From: an uncultured Flavobacteriales bacterium
GTDB lineage: Bacteria; Bacteroidota; Bacteroidia; Flavobacteriales; Crocinitomicaceae
Length of the DNA stretch: 64,000 nucleotides
NCBI GenBank assembly: GCA_946479285.1
Contig: CAMLFH010000008.1
Span: 141,542 to 205,541, forward strand
Direction: 5' to 3'
A model generated the notes under the pieces. The model was not told the DNA's origin and did not search any database. It worked only from the letters and a program-made list of their open reading frames with translations. Position numbers and translations under genes: made by a program. Numbering within the stretch: position 1 is the first letter of the stretch; each line of letters starts with the position of its first letter. Positions 51,436-61,073 of this stretch are shown here, piece after piece.

Positions 51436-51777
51436 TTATTGTACCTTGTAAGTATACTTCACACGTACATGCTCAAAGGGCGCATAACGCGTTCCGGCAG
51501 TAAACTTCAATTTTTTAACGGCATTTTCTGCTTTCATGCGTGAAGGAGTAGACTTGATAGTCGATTGATCCGCAATTATCTTTGTTCCTGTTACAATTCC
51601 CTCGCGATTGACGGCAATTTCTACTACAACCGTTCCGTCGGCACCACTTGGAATGATAAAAGTTTCACCCGTCGTGAGTAATTTACGGCCGGAATCAACC
51701 AGTGTTCCTGTAAGTATTTGAGAGTCAGCCTGGAAATAGCTTAAAAACGCTATGGTAAGTAGAAGAAGTTTTTTCAT
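51436..51777 (-). CDS. Small TonB C-terminal-like periplasmic protein
   Basis: The 113-residue protein has a signal peptide (MKKLLLLTIAFLSYFQADSQ) and a mature part matching the TonB C-terminal fold: TVVVEIAVNREGIVTGTKIIA, then NAVKKLKFTAGTRYAPFEHV and VKYTYKVQ. It lacks the membrane anchor and proline-rich spacer of full TonB and cannot transduce energy alone; it may bind other envelope proteins. Nine bases separate it from the recG stop on the same strand. Confidence 0.8.
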   Translation of the reverse strand: MKKLLLLTIAFLSYFQADSQILTGTLVDSGRKLLTTGETFIIPSGADGTVVVEIAVNREGIVTGTKIIADQSTIKSTPSRMKAENAVKKLKFTAGTRYAPFEHVRVKYTYKVQ

Positions 51778-51786
51778 TGTTCAAGT

Positions 51787-53886
51787 TTACGAAATTTCTG
51801 CCCAATTTGGTTTGTCCTGAAGTCTTTTTATTGCTTCAAGCCGCAAGAAAAGATGTTCCTGTTTTTCCAATCTCGGGTCTTCTGTTAAAAGCTCTCTTGC
51901 TTTCTCCCGGGCTAATGCAACAAGTGGGCCATCTTTTGCCAAATCGGCAATTTTGAGGTCTAACTGTCCACTTTGCTGAGTTCCCATAATGTCTCCAGGG
52001 CCTCTCAATTCCAAATCGACTTCTGAAATTTCAAATCCGTCATTGGTTCGAACCATGGTTTGGATGCGTTTTTTCGTGTCAGCAGATAGTTTGTTGCCGG
52101 TCATCAGCAAACAGTAAGATTGTTCAGCTCCGCGACCCACACGTCCACGTAATTGATGTAATTGGGACAGCCCGAAACGTTCCGAACTTTCAATCACCAT
52201 CACAGATGCATTCGGAACATTTACACCCACTTCGATTACTGTTGTTGCAATCATAATCTGCGTTTTTCCTTCCACAAACTGCTGCATTTCGTAATCTTTC
52301 ACATCCGGCTTCATTTTTCCGTGGACAATGCTCACGCGGTAATCCGGAAGCGGAAATGCACGGCTGATTGCTTCGAAACCATCCATCAGGTTGTTGTAAT
52401 CCAGGGTTTCGGATTCCTGGATTAGCGGATATACGATGTAAATCTGTCTTCCAAGTGCAATTTCTTTGCGGATAAATCCGAAAACAAGCGAGCGGTCTTT
52501 TTCAAAATGATGTTTAGTCGTGATTGGTTTTCTTCCCGGGGGAAGTTCGTCAATCACGGAAACGTCCAAATCTCCGTAGTAGGTCATTGCCAGCGTTCGC
52601 GGAATAGGAGTTGCAGTCATGACTAAAATATGCGGCGGAGAAGTATTTTTCCTCCACAAGCGTGAACGTTGTTCCACACCAAAACGATGCTGCTCATCAA
52701 TGACCACCAAACCTAAATTCTTGAATTGGACAATGTCTTCAAGCAGGGCATGCGTTCCGATCAAAATATGAATTTCTCCGCTGAGTAATTTTTCGTGAAT
52801 TTCCCTGCGGGCAGCTTTTTTCGCAGATCCGGTAAGCAAGGCAATTTTCACCGGAGTTCCTTGCAGTAATTCGCTTAATCCGCTAAAATGCTGATTCGCC
52901 AAAATCTCTGTTGGAGCCATTAAAGCTCCCTGTAATCCGGAACCGATTCCCATTAAAATCGTTAATAACGCAACGACCGTTTTCCCACTTCCCACATCAC
53001 CTTGAAGCAGGCGGTTCATTTGGAACCCCGAACCAATATCTCTTCGAATTTCACGCAGTACTTTTTTCTGTGCGTTCGTCAATGGAAAAGGCAGGTTTTT
53101 TTCGTAGAAATCGTGGAAGATCTGTCCCACTTCTGAAACAACTTGTCCGCTGCTTTTCTGCATATTGATCGACTTTCGGAGCAATAATTCAATTTGGAGG
53201 TTCAGCAATTCCTCAAATTTGAAACGCGTTCTTGCTTTTTGGGCCAATGCTACATCTGCCGGCATATGAACAGCTCGTATTGCAGTTCCGAAATTCGGCA
53301 GTTTCAATTCACTGATGAATTTTGGCGGAAGAGTTTCCTCGAAATGAACTTTCGAAGAAAGGTCCAGTAATCCTTCAACCAGCTTTTGTATTCCTTTTGA
53401 ATGTAAGCCCGAAGCTGTCAGTTTTTCCGTAGAAGAATAAACGGGCTGCCACCCCATGCTGGCTTCGTTGCCGGTTGCCGGACTCAATTCCGGGTGGGAA
53501 ATATTCCAGGTATTTACATAGGGTTTCGCTTTCCCGAAAACGATGTAAGTCGTATTCAACTTCAGGTTCGGGAGAATGAATTTATAGCCCTGGAACCAAA
53601 GCAGGTCGATAATCCCGGTATTGTCCTGGAATTTCACATTCAGGCGTTTTTGCCTTCCGGTACCGGTTTCCTGCACGGATATGATCTGTCCTTTTAATTG
53701 GACATAGCCGTCAATCAATGGAATGTCTTTGATCAAATGGAATTTGGATCGATCGATGTAGCGGAAGGGAAAGTGATAGAGCAGGTCGTGGTAAGTTGCG
53801 ATTCCCAATTCTTCCCTCAAGATTTTGGCTCTTTGCGGGCCAACTCCTTTGAGGAATTCGATGTGAGTTTGCAACCATTGATTCAT
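51787..53886 (-). CDS. recG: ATP-dependent DNA helicase RecG
   Basis: Branch-migration helicase that reverses stalled forks. Its 699 residues begin with the wedge domain (MNQWLQTHIEFLKGVGPQRA, OB-fold VQLKGQIISVQETG). Walker A is GDVGSGKTV, Walker B is VIDEQHRFG, then TATPIPRTLAMT, the GRVGRGAEQSYCLLM motif VI and the RecG-specific C-terminal region (ELRGPGDIMGTQQSGQ). All helicase motifs are intact. Confidence 0.96.
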   Translation of the reverse strand: MNQWLQTHIEFLKGVGPQRAKILREELGIATYHDLLYHFPFRYIDRSKFHLIKDIPLIDGYVQLKGQIISVQETGTGRQKRLNVKFQDNTGIIDLLWFQGYKFILPNLKLNTTYIVFGKAKPYVNTWNISHPELSPATGNEASMGWQPVYSSTEKLTASGLHSKGIQKLVEGLLDLSSKVHFEETLPPKFISELKLPNFGTAIRAVHMPADVALAQKARTRFKFEELLNLQIELLLRKSINMQKSSGQVVSEVGQIFHDFYEKNLPFPLTNAQKKVLREIRRDIGSGFQMNRLLQGDVGSGKTVVALLTILMGIGSGLQGALMAPTEILANQHFSGLSELLQGTPVKIALLTGSAKKAARREIHEKLLSGEIHILIGTHALLEDIVQFKNLGLVVIDEQHRFGVEQRSRLWRKNTSPPHILVMTATPIPRTLAMTYYGDLDVSVIDELPPGRKPITTKHHFEKDRSLVFGFIRKEIALGRQIYIVYPLIQESETLDYNNLMDGFEAISRAFPLPDYRVSIVHGKMKPDVKDYEMQQFVEGKTQIMIATTVIEVGVNVPNASVMVIESSERFGLSQLHQLRGRVGRGAEQSYCLLMTGNKLSADTKKRIQTMVRTNDGFEISEVDLELRGPGDIMGTQQSGQLDLKIADLAKDGPLVALAREKARELLTEDPRLEKQEHLFLRLEAIKRLQDKPNWAEIS

Positions 53887-54030
53887 GATGCGAATTTAAC
53901 TTCTTTGAAGGTTCAAAGAGTTTAAAAAGTTCAAAAAATATTCAAAGAATTCGAAGTGTTGAAATGAATGCTTTTTCCAGTGATAATTGTGAGATTCTTT
54001 TGGATTAGAAACAGAAACCCCATAAATGAT

Positions 54031-54064
54031 AAATGGAGTTCAGACAGGCGTCCGAACTCCATTC
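54031..54064 (-). terminator. Hairpin after dsbD, probable terminator
   Basis: Stem AATGGAGTTC with inner GAC/GTC, closing on GAACTCCATT around a four-base loop, about 14 pairs including one G-T. On the minus strand it is followed by TTTATCATTTATG, only moderately T-rich. The 54064-54188 stretch is an AT-rich 3-prime region with CCTAACCTAACCACC. Confidence 0.6.
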
Positions 54065-54188
54065 ACTAATCAACCTAACCTAACCACCTAAATCAGTACA
54101 AACTTAACTTTAATTTGTGATTAGATAAAATATTTTTAGTTAAAATTACCTTAACACACCATTTTTATTGATGAACGGTAAAGTTGGG

Positions 54189-56270
54189 TTATTTTTTGTG
54201 CATTTTCAGTCCTTTCTCAAGCCATTTTTTAAACACTTCAGGACTTCCATGGTTTTGATAATCAGCTGAGCCAACTGGAATATCTTTCCCATCTGGTGTT
54301 TGAAGCACATAATAGGGCTGAGAGGATGTTTGATATTCTTCAATCTGTTTGGCCGTCCATTTATTACCAATTGTTACAATGGAAAAATCACGGCCATTTA
54401 CTTTTCTGGTAATTTGCTCTTTTTTCGGCAATTCGGTACGTTCGTCTACGTACAATGAAACGATTACTACATCATCACGTAAGTGTTCTATGATTCCGGG
54501 TTCTCCCCACACACTTTGCTCCATTTTACGGCAGTTTACACATCCCCAGCCTGTGAAATCCACGAAGATCGGTTTGTTTACTTCTTTAGCATAGGCAACT
54601 GCTTTGTCGTAATCGTTGAACGCCATCAAGCCTTTAGGTCCTTTGTGCATACCTTCTACTACCTTTACATCGGATGCGGATACGGTATTGGCATTTCCAC
54701 TGCCGCCAACTCCATTCGGAGACTCCGCGTAGAAGTCAGGAGGTAAAAATGCGTTGACTAATTTCAAAGGAGCTCCCCACAAACCTGGGATCAGATAGAA
54801 AGTAAATGCTATTGTTAACGTTGCCATCATGGCTCTTCCGACAGAAAGTTTTTCAATCGGACTATCATGTGGTAATCGGACTTTTCCAAGCATATAGAGG
54901 GAAAGTGTTCCGAAAACAGCAATCCAAATGGAGATAAACACTTCTCTTTCCAATAAATGCCATTGCATGGTTGTATCAGCGGTTGACAAGAATTTGAAGG
55001 CAAATGCGATTTCCAAAAATCCTAAGAATACTTTTACGACGTTCAACCAACCTCCTGAGCTTGGCATGGAGTTTAACCAAGACGGAAACAGAGCGAATAA
55101 CATAAAAGGTAAAGCTAGTGCCAGTCCGAAGGCAAACATGCCAACCATCAATGCTGATCCACCTCCATATGCAGAAAGTCCACCAAGCAAACCTCCTAAA
55201 ATTGGACCCGTACATGAAAAGGATGCCAATGACAATACCAAAGCCATGAAAAAGATTCCGACAATTCCTCCTTTATCTGCTTTTGCATCAGCTGAATTAA
55301 CCCACTTTGCAGGTAATTGGATTTCAAATGCTCCCAAAAAGGATAAACCGAACAGAAACAGCATGAGGAAGAAGAAGATATTGAAGTAAACATTGGTAGA
55401 AAGCTCGTTCAGGATATGTCCTGCTCCGGTAACAACTACAATTCCTCCTAAAATAACATGAATCAGGATGATGGAACCACCATAAATAAATGCATTACGG
55501 ATTCCCTGAGCTCTTGTTTTACTTCTTTTGGTGAAGAAGCTTACTGTCATAGGGATCATTGGGAATACACATGGCATTATCAACGCAGCAAATCCACTGA
55601 AGAATGCCAGGAAGAAAACTCCCCAAAGTGATTTTGATTCTTTCTTCGGAGCAGTTGTTTTTTTGCTTTTAACGGATTCTTTTACGGTTTTTGAACCTTC
55701 CTGATAACTTTTATCATTACTCGTTGGTTGAGCAGAAGTTTGTGCAATCGTTTTATCGTCAGTGCCAACTACTTCAACCGTTCCGTTTTCACATGCTTTC
55801 ACCGTAACGGTCGCAGTAGATTCAAAAGGAGGAAGACAGTAACTGTTGATGCGGCACGTCTGGTAACTGTATTTGATTTTCAGCTTGAATTCCTTATTGG
55901 ATAATACCTCGATTTTTTGCTTGAATTTGACTGTTCCGATATGATAAATCAAATCTTCATCCAAATCTTCATCGTGGTGTACTACCGGTTTCGGTTCTGT
56001 TGGTTTTCCAAGGATTTTGAATTCTTTGGAAGGCAATACATTGAATACGGTTGCTACTGAAAAAGAAGTCTTCGGCAAGTAAAGTGCATTGATTTCCCAA
56101 CCGGATAAAATAGCTGTTTCTGCTACAATTGTAGCCTGACATTTATCATTTTGTTCAACAGAAAACTTCCATTTCACCATATCCTCGGGGTATTCAACAG
56201 TAGATTGAGAAAATGTATGAAAAGAACTAAATGCTATTAGAAGCAATGAAAAGAAATGAGTAATTCTCAT
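54189..56270 (-). CDS. dsbD: Thiol:disulfide interchange protein DsbD
   Basis: Carries electrons from the cytosol to periplasmic disulfides and haem-ligation factors. The 693 residues have a signal peptide (1-21), an N-terminal alpha domain with QTCRINSYCLPP (about 134-145) supplying the redox Cys pair, a Lys/Ser-rich linker (about 175-210), eight membrane helices with the paired Cys in MPCVFPMIP and SFSCTGPILGG (about 215-520), and a C-terminal thioredoxin domain with GWGCVNCRKM (CxxC, about 573). The adjacent stand-alone alpha-domain protein lies upstream. Confidence 0.93.
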   Translation of the reverse strand: MRITHFFSLLLIAFSSFHTFSQSTVEYPEDMVKWKFSVEQNDKCQATIVAETAILSGWEINALYLPKTSFSVATVFNVLPSKEFKILGKPTEPKPVVHHDEDLDEDLIYHIGTVKFKQKIEVLSNKEFKLKIKYSYQTCRINSYCLPPFESTATVTVKACENGTVEVVGTDDKTIAQTSAQPTSNDKSYQEGSKTVKESVKSKKTTAPKKESKSLWGVFFLAFFSGFAALIMPCVFPMIPMTVSFFTKRSKTRAQGIRNAFIYGGSIILIHVILGGIVVVTGAGHILNELSTNVYFNIFFFLMLFLFGLSFLGAFEIQLPAKWVNSADAKADKGGIVGIFFMALVLSLASFSCTGPILGGLLGGLSAYGGGSALMVGMFAFGLALALPFMLFALFPSWLNSMPSSGGWLNVVKVFLGFLEIAFAFKFLSTADTTMQWHLLEREVFISIWIAVFGTLSLYMLGKVRLPHDSPIEKLSVGRAMMATLTIAFTFYLIPGLWGAPLKLVNAFLPPDFYAESPNGVGGSGNANTVSASDVKVVEGMHKGPKGLMAFNDYDKAVAYAKEVNKPIFVDFTGWGCVNCRKMEQSVWGEPGIIEHLRDDVVIVSLYVDERTELPKKEQITRKVNGRDFSIVTIGNKWTAKQIEEYQTSSQPYYVLQTPDGKDIPVGSADYQNHGSPEVFKKWLEKGLKMHKK

Positions 56271-56286
56271 GAGTTATTTTGGGGTA

Positions 56287-56721
56287 TTATGGAATTGTTA
56301 TGGAAAAATCAACATCAACAGGAGGAAGGCACATGACTTCGTTGCAGACCATGAAGGTTACGTAGCCTTTAATCACTTCTCCGGATTTTACTTTGGTAAG
56401 TTTACGCGTGAAAGTCACTTCGCTTTTAAAGAAATCCAATGCTGCCTCAAAGTTTTCATCGTATTCGTGAATGGCTTTGGGTTCTTTGACTTCTCCTTCA
56501 AATTTAATATTCGGATTTTCCGTAAATGTGATGCTGGTAGGCACCGGCCCGATTGTGTTATTAATATGCTGGCTGTATAAATGCCAGCCATCAGAAATAA
56601 TGGCTTTCAATTGGATTTCCTTTGTGCTGGGATTATAAGAGAAATCCCATTTAACCCTTTCCTGGGCAAAAAGTGAGGTTCCAATCAGTAAAAACGAGCA
56701 TAAAAAAAGCAGTTTACGCAT
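56287..56721 (-). CDS. Stand-alone DsbD alpha-domain protein
   Basis: The 144-residue periplasmic protein has a signal peptide (MRKLLFLCSFLLIGTSLFAQ). The body matches DsbD-alpha: VKWDFSYNPSTKEIQLKA, SDGWHLYSQHINNTIGPVPT and VCNEVMCLPPVDVDF, whose two cysteines (CNEVMC) parallel the redox pair in full DsbD (C..x4..C). It lies 16 bases from the dsbD ATG, probably in one operon, and may be an extra electron acceptor or a haem-handling partner. Confidence 0.88.
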   Translation of the reverse strand: MRKLLFLCSFLLIGTSLFAQERVKWDFSYNPSTKEIQLKAIISDGWHLYSQHINNTIGPVPTSITFTENPNIKFEGEVKEPKAIHEYDENFEAALDFFKSEVTFTRKLTKVKSGEVIKGYVTFMVCNEVMCLPPVDVDFSITIP

Positions 56722-56812
56722 GGGCTTTAGTTTATACTTCCAAAGCTACAAAACGAAAACTGCTTATCAATAGTGAGTTTAGCTACTTTCTTGAAAAGCT
56801 AAATAATTGAGA

Positions 56813-57082
56813 TTAGAATTTTAATTCTACGATGTGATCAATTGGAATCCACATTCCGCCTTTCAGACAAATGTACTTTTGCCCGGTAGCCCAAATGGTT
56901 GTATTGATCCTTTTCAGTCCTTCGTCGTCGTGAAAAATGATACCGACTTTGTGGTGATATCCGTTACCTAACCGAGTGGCTTCCTCTAGTTTTGCACGAA
57001 TGTCGGATTGTTGTTCAAATTCAACCGGATGTTTAAAAGATAAATCTTTTACGATTTCTTTTTCGACTGTAACTGGTTCCAT
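56813..57082 (-). CDS. Small protein of unknown function
   Basis: An 89-residue hydrophilic protein without signal peptide: EPVTVEKEIVKDLSFKHPVE, KVGIIFHDDEGLKRINTTIW and the ending GGMWIPIDHIVELKF. It has one cysteine and no recognised motif; the beta-rich end could be an Sm-like or small barrel. It lies between the dsbD operon and tilS with its own start region. Probably a real gene given its clean frame and codon use. Confidence 0.65.
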   Translation of the reverse strand: MEPVTVEKEIVKDLSFKHPVEFEQQSDIRAKLEEATRLGNGYHHKVGIIFHDDEGLKRINTTIWATGQKYICLKGGMWIPIDHIVELKF

Positions 57083-57173
57083 TGTGTGGGTTTTTAAGAG
57101 TGTACAAACCGAAATTTAATAAAAAATTAATTGCAAAATCACATTTAGTGAAAAAAAAGTATTTGAGCAAGAA

Positions 57174-58409
57174 TTAGACTTTATAAATCTTGATTATCAG
57201 TGAAGTAGAAGGATTTGCTGTGAATTTCTTTGAAAGGGATACTCCCGGAATCCAAACAATTTCTTCGCCACTTTTAAAAACCGGATACGAATTTCTCCAT
57301 TGTTCAGGGATGCCGGCATCTTTCAAACATTTAAAAATGGTTTTCTTTCCATCCATACCAATTGCATGAATCACGTCTGAAGCTGCCGCAACACTTTGGG
57401 TAATCGGGAGCGTGCATTTTCCGGAATCCAGATAGATTTCCCATTTAGTGAATGTTTCGGGTAAGAATTCAACCTCTTTACTCTTGAATTCCCACTGTGC
57501 AATTTCAGAAAAATCGGGATTCCAGGAAAAACCGGCTTTCGTTTTGAAAATCGGACTTTTGTCAATCTTCGAACTTAATTCCGAATTTTTTAATGCATGG
57601 ATGCGCTCAATGATCCAAAACGGCCAGCCGAAATGCGTACAGCAAAGAAGTTGTTCTTCGATACTTAAGAGTTCCCATTCTTTAAAAGAAATCTGGAACT
57701 GTTTTCCCCACGCTGTGAGCCTTGAACTCAGATTCTCTTTGAGTTCCAACTGTGTATCGCGAAAAGCGGATTGAATGAGTTGAATGGAATCGGTTAGTTG
57801 CGGATTTGATTTCAGTAATTCCGGGATCACGATATTTCGAAACTGATTGCGTTTGTAATCGTTTTGCAGATTGCTGGCATCTTCCCGCCATTGGATGTTG
57901 TTTTCAAAGGCGAAGTTTTTCAGTTCTTCTTTTGAGAGGTTCAGGAAGGGCCGGATAATCCCGTTTCGTTCCGGATGCATTCCGCCCAAACCAAAAATTC
58001 CGGCGCCGCGCATCGCTTGTAAAAAGAAGGTTTCGACCTGGTCATCTGCGTGATGTGCGAGTAACACGCGGTTGTTTGGAGCTTGTTGGTTAAACTCCCT
58101 GAAAAGTTCGTGGCGGAACTTTCGCGCAGCATCCTGCAGGTTGACTCCGTTTCCTTTGGTAAATTCCTGTGGACAGTGAACAACTCTAAGTTCTAACTGA
58201 TGTTTTTGAGCCAATTCCCTAACAAAGGCTTCGTCCTTTTCACTTTCTTCTCCACGAAGCTGGTAATTGATGTGCAGGATCGTGGGTTCGAGTCCCGTCC
58301 AGACCGCAGCTTCCAGCAGAACGGTCGAATCTAGCCCGCCGGAACAGGCAACACACAGGTTAAACGATTGCAGATTTAACCCTGAAAGCGCTTCTTTTAC
58401 CACTGACAT
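57174..58409 (-). CDS. tilS: tRNA(Ile)-lysidine synthetase
   Basis: Adds lysine to C34 of tRNA-Ile(CAU) so that it reads AUA. The 411 residues have the PP-loop SGGLDS (23-28), LAHHADDQVETFFLQ, the GMHPERNGIIRPFLN catalytic region, YKRNQFRN and the C-terminal substrate-binding domain (IPEQWRNSYPVFKSGEEIVW). It overlaps the pabB stop by 13 bases, so the two are coupled. Confidence 0.95.
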   Translation of the reverse strand: MSVVKEALSGLNLQSFNLCVACSGGLDSTVLLEAAVWTGLEPTILHINYQLRGEESEKDEAFVRELAQKHQLELRVVHCPQEFTKGNGVNLQDAARKFRHELFREFNQQAPNNRVLLAHHADDQVETFFLQAMRGAGIFGLGGMHPERNGIIRPFLNLSKEELKNFAFENNIQWREDASNLQNDYKRNQFRNIVIPELLKSNPQLTDSIQLIQSAFRDTQLELKENLSSRLTAWGKQFQISFKEWELLSIEEQLLCCTHFGWPFWIIERIHALKNSELSSKIDKSPIFKTKAGFSWNPDFSEIAQWEFKSKEVEFLPETFTKWEIYLDSGKCTLPITQSVAAASDVIHAIGMDGKKTIFKCLKDAGIPEQWRNSYPVFKSGEEIVWIPGVSLSKKFTANPSTSLIIKIYKV

Positions 58410-59581
58410 GGGCCAAAAAGGGATAGAATTTTACCGACTTTGACTTTGCATTCTTCGTATTCAGCTTCTGCATCCGAAAGCATGGTGATTGCACCTCCAA
58501 CTCCACAGGAAAGTTTTTGGGTTTCGGGATTGTAGACCAGTGTGCGGATCAGTACATTCAGGTTAAAATCGCCGCCGGGATAAATAACGCCAAAAGACCC
58601 GGAATAAAATTCACGGGAAAAACCTTCGTATTTCTCTGCCAGTTCCACAGCTGCTTTTTTGGGAGCTCCGGTCATGGACCCCATTGGGAAAGTGGCTTTC
58701 AGAATCTCTGAAAAGGAAGTATCTTCTTTTAGTTCGCAGGAAATGGTAGAAATCAATTGGTGAACGGTGGGGAAGGTGTAGATTTTACACAGTTCATCCA
58801 CATGAACGCTTCCTTTGGTTGCGATTTGAGATAAATCATTTCGTACCAAATCTACGATCATGATGTTTTCTGCCCGTTCTTTTACGCTTTCCTGAAGGTT
58901 ATTGCGGTTTTGAATATCGGCTGCTTCTGTTATGCCGCGAGGTGCGGTTCCTTTAATAGGCTGTGAAATGAGCTTATTTCCCTGCTTTTGGATAAAACGC
59001 TCCGGACTTGCTGAAGCTAACATCCAGTTCCTGTTTTCTGCCATTGCGGCAAAAGGAGTGGGATTCTGTTCCCAAAGTGTACTAAAATAAGGCTGGATAC
59101 TTTGCAGCAGGAGTTTTTCGGATTGAATCAGTTGACAGAAGTTCAATTCGTAGACATCCCCCAGCTGAATGTGCTCTTTAATCTTGTTGACCTGCTCCAG
59201 GTAAGTTTTTTTATCGGTATTTGCTTTCCATTGAACGGGAGCAGTTTTTTTTGGTGATTCGAATAGATCTTCTGCCAGTTTTTGGTGCTTTTCGTCCTGC
59301 TTTCCTTCCAGGAGGTAGGCTGTTGTACTTTCATATAAATAAGTACTTTCCGGAACCCAGGCACGTAATAAGGGGAGAGAATTCTCCGGACACGGAACAT
59401 CCAGTACAGAAAGTCCAAGCTGATAATTGATAACGGTAAAAAGCGTGCGGTCTTTGTGCTTGTCCAAAAATGCGTCCAGGGCTTTCCAGTTCAGACCAGG
59501 TTCTAATACAAATTCAGATTCGCACCCGATTCCAATGAGGAAAGAGTCGTCTTTGTATCTGAAAAGGGAACGTTCGATCAT
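58397..59581 (-). CDS. pabB: Aminodeoxychorismate synthase component I
   Basis: Chorismate-binding enzyme for p-aminobenzoate (folate) synthesis; anthranilate synthase TrpE is the alternative. The 394-residue length, the LNFCQLIQSEKLL start of the catalytic domain, PIKGTAPRG (about 195), IMIVDLVRNDLSQIA (about 236), MGSMTGAPKKAAVEL (about 318) and GVIYPGGDFNLNVLIRT fit PabB of the short type. No glutamine amidotransferase gene is nearby. A TACCTTTG box ends four bases before the ATG. Confidence 0.9.
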   Translation of the reverse strand: MIERSLFRYKDDSFLIGIGCESEFVLEPGLNWKALDAFLDKHKDRTLFTVINYQLGLSVLDVPCPENSLPLLRAWVPESTYLYESTTAYLLEGKQDEKHQKLAEDLFESPKKTAPVQWKANTDKKTYLEQVNKIKEHIQLGDVYELNFCQLIQSEKLLLQSIQPYFSTLWEQNPTPFAAMAENRNWMLASASPERFIQKQGNKLISQPIKGTAPRGITEAADIQNRNNLQESVKERAENIMIVDLVRNDLSQIATKGSVHVDELCKIYTFPTVHQLISTISCELKEDTSFSEILKATFPMGSMTGAPKKAAVELAEKYEGFSREFYSGSFGVIYPGGDFNLNVLIRTLVYNPETQKLSCGVGGAITMLSDAEAEYEECKVKVGKILSLFGPCQW

Positions 59582-59585
59582 AACA

Positions 59586-59593
59586 CAAAGGTA
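59586..59593 (-). promoter_or_regulatory. -7 promoter box of pabB (TACCTTTG)
   Basis: Minus-strand exact TAnnTTTG match ending four bases before the ATG at 59581; transcription would start on the ATG, so the mRNA is predicted leaderless. The 59594-59720 stretch has AATTACTAATTGCTAATT-type repeats. Confidence 0.55.
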
Positions 59594-59756
59594 ATTACGA
59601 ATTACTAATTGCTAATTACTAATTGGTTGATTGTGGTGGAGAAAATGAAAGTAAGCCTAACACGATGCTGTTAAAGTGTGTGAATCATTGAGTTTGAATA
59701 TTCGTAATTAGGTATTGGTAATTGGGAATTGTATTAATTTCGTTCAAAACCAAAAC

Positions 59757-61073
59757 ATGTTATACCGAATCATAAAGGCTATCATTTCATTGGGAATCCG
59801 GCATTATTACCGGGAGATCAAAGTGGTGAACCGGGAATTGCTTGAAAAAGAGCAAGGTCCTTTGATCATTATTGCGAATCACCCCAATACGCTGATGGAT
59901 GCCTGGATGGTTGGTTTTGCAAACCGCAGACGTGTTCATTTCATGGCGAAAGCTACTTTTTTCAGTTCGCCGTTCAAGCGCAAATTATTGGGTTCTTTGG
60001 GAATGATCCCGATCAATCGGAAGTCTGACGGAGCAGTTACCGGCGTCAATAATAAAGATTCTTTTGAGGCTTGTTACCAATTATTGGAAAGGGGCGAGAT
60101 TTTGGTTGTTTTTCCCGAAGGAACGAGTTTTTTGGAACGCAGGCTCCGTGAGATCAAAACAGGAACTGCGCGAATTGCATTGGAAGTGGAACGCAGAAAC
60201 CAGGGGAAACTTGGGTTGAAAGTCATTCCAATCGGATTGAATTACGTTTCGGCAGATTCTTACCGCGGGAAAGTATTGGTGCAGGTTGGAAGAGCTATCG
60301 AATTAGACGATCTGTGGAAGGAATACGAAGTAAACCAGGGAAATGCAGCAAAATTATTGACAGAGAAATTCCGGGTGGAGTTGTCACGTGTTTTTGTCAA
60401 TATGGATGATTCTGCGCGGGAAGACCTGATTGAACAACTTGCAGATTTATTTGTTACAAAATATACCAAACAAACGGATGTGGCGGGTGAAATGAATTTC
60501 ATGAAATCCGTACAGTCGCGCTTGGAACAACACAGTTTGACAGCTCCCTGGAAACTGGAAGAGATCCAAACGGAAACGAGTAATGTATTTGCATCGCTGC
60601 AGTTTTTGGGAATCAAACCGGATTTCCTGGACCGTCCTTACCGCCCGATGTTGTTTTTGAGGCAGTTTATCCAGAGCTGGTTATTCGTCATTGGTACGGT
60701 ACCACTTTTCCTGGTTGGTTTTATTCATCACTTTCTTCCTTATTGGTTTATTGGCTGGATTGTTCCAAAAATGGCGAAAGAGGTAGAGTATCACGCACCA
60801 CTGACTATTTTATTGGGATTGCTTTTATATCCGCTGAATTACCTTGGATTCGGATTGGTTGCACATTTTTGTTTTGACCTGAATTGGTTCCCAACTCTTA
60901 TTTACCTGGCGGTTCTGCCTTTTTTCGGGACTTTCGCACATTATTACATGCGTTACATGCATCATTTGAATTCGAAGCAGCGTTTTGGTCGTTTTGCGCG
61001 CAGAAGAAGTGCGATTCTGCAAAATTTGCGGGAACAGCGGGAACAGTTGAAAGACTTGATTTTTAGAGATTAA
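59757..61073 (+). CDS. PlsC-like 1-acyl-glycerol-phosphate acyltransferase family protein
   Basis: I start at ATG 59757 (MLYRIIKAIISLGIRHYY), giving 438 residues; a TAATTTCG box eight bases before its predicted transcript start argues against the GTG-type start at 59715. The acyltransferase motif I reads NHPNTLMD (41-48, His and Asp spaced by five), with INRK and FPEGTSFLERRLREIKTGTA (about 120-139). Four C-terminal membrane helices follow (SWLFVIGTVPLFLVGFIHHF, LTILLGLLLYPLNYLGFGL). Probable glycerophospholipid or other membrane-lipid acylation. Confidence 0.85.
   Translation: MLYRIIKAIISLGIRHYYREIKVVNRELLEKEQGPLIIIANHPNTLMDAWMVGFANRRRVHFMAKATFFSSPFKRKLLGSLGMIPINRKSDGAVTGVNNKDSFEACYQLLERGEILVVFPEGTSFLERRLREIKTGTARIALEVERRNQGKLGLKVIPIGLNYVSADSYRGKVLVQVGRAIELDDLWKEYEVNQGNAAKLLTEKFRVELSRVFVNMDDSAREDLIEQLADLFVTKYTKQTDVAGEMNFMKSVQSRLEQHSLTAPWKLEEIQTETSNVFASLQFLGIKPDFLDRPYRPMLFLRQFIQSWLFVIGTVPLFLVGFIHHFLPYWFIGWIVPKMAKEVEYHAPLTILLGLLLYPLNYLGFGLVAHFCFDLNWFPTLIYLAVLPFFGTFAHYYMRYMHHLNSKQRFGRFARRRSAILQNLREQREQLKDLIFRD

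Noticed and set aside
51436..51777. Full TonB energy transducer
   Set aside because: It has a cleavable-type signal and lacks the anchor and Pro-rich spacer; only the C-terminal fold is present.
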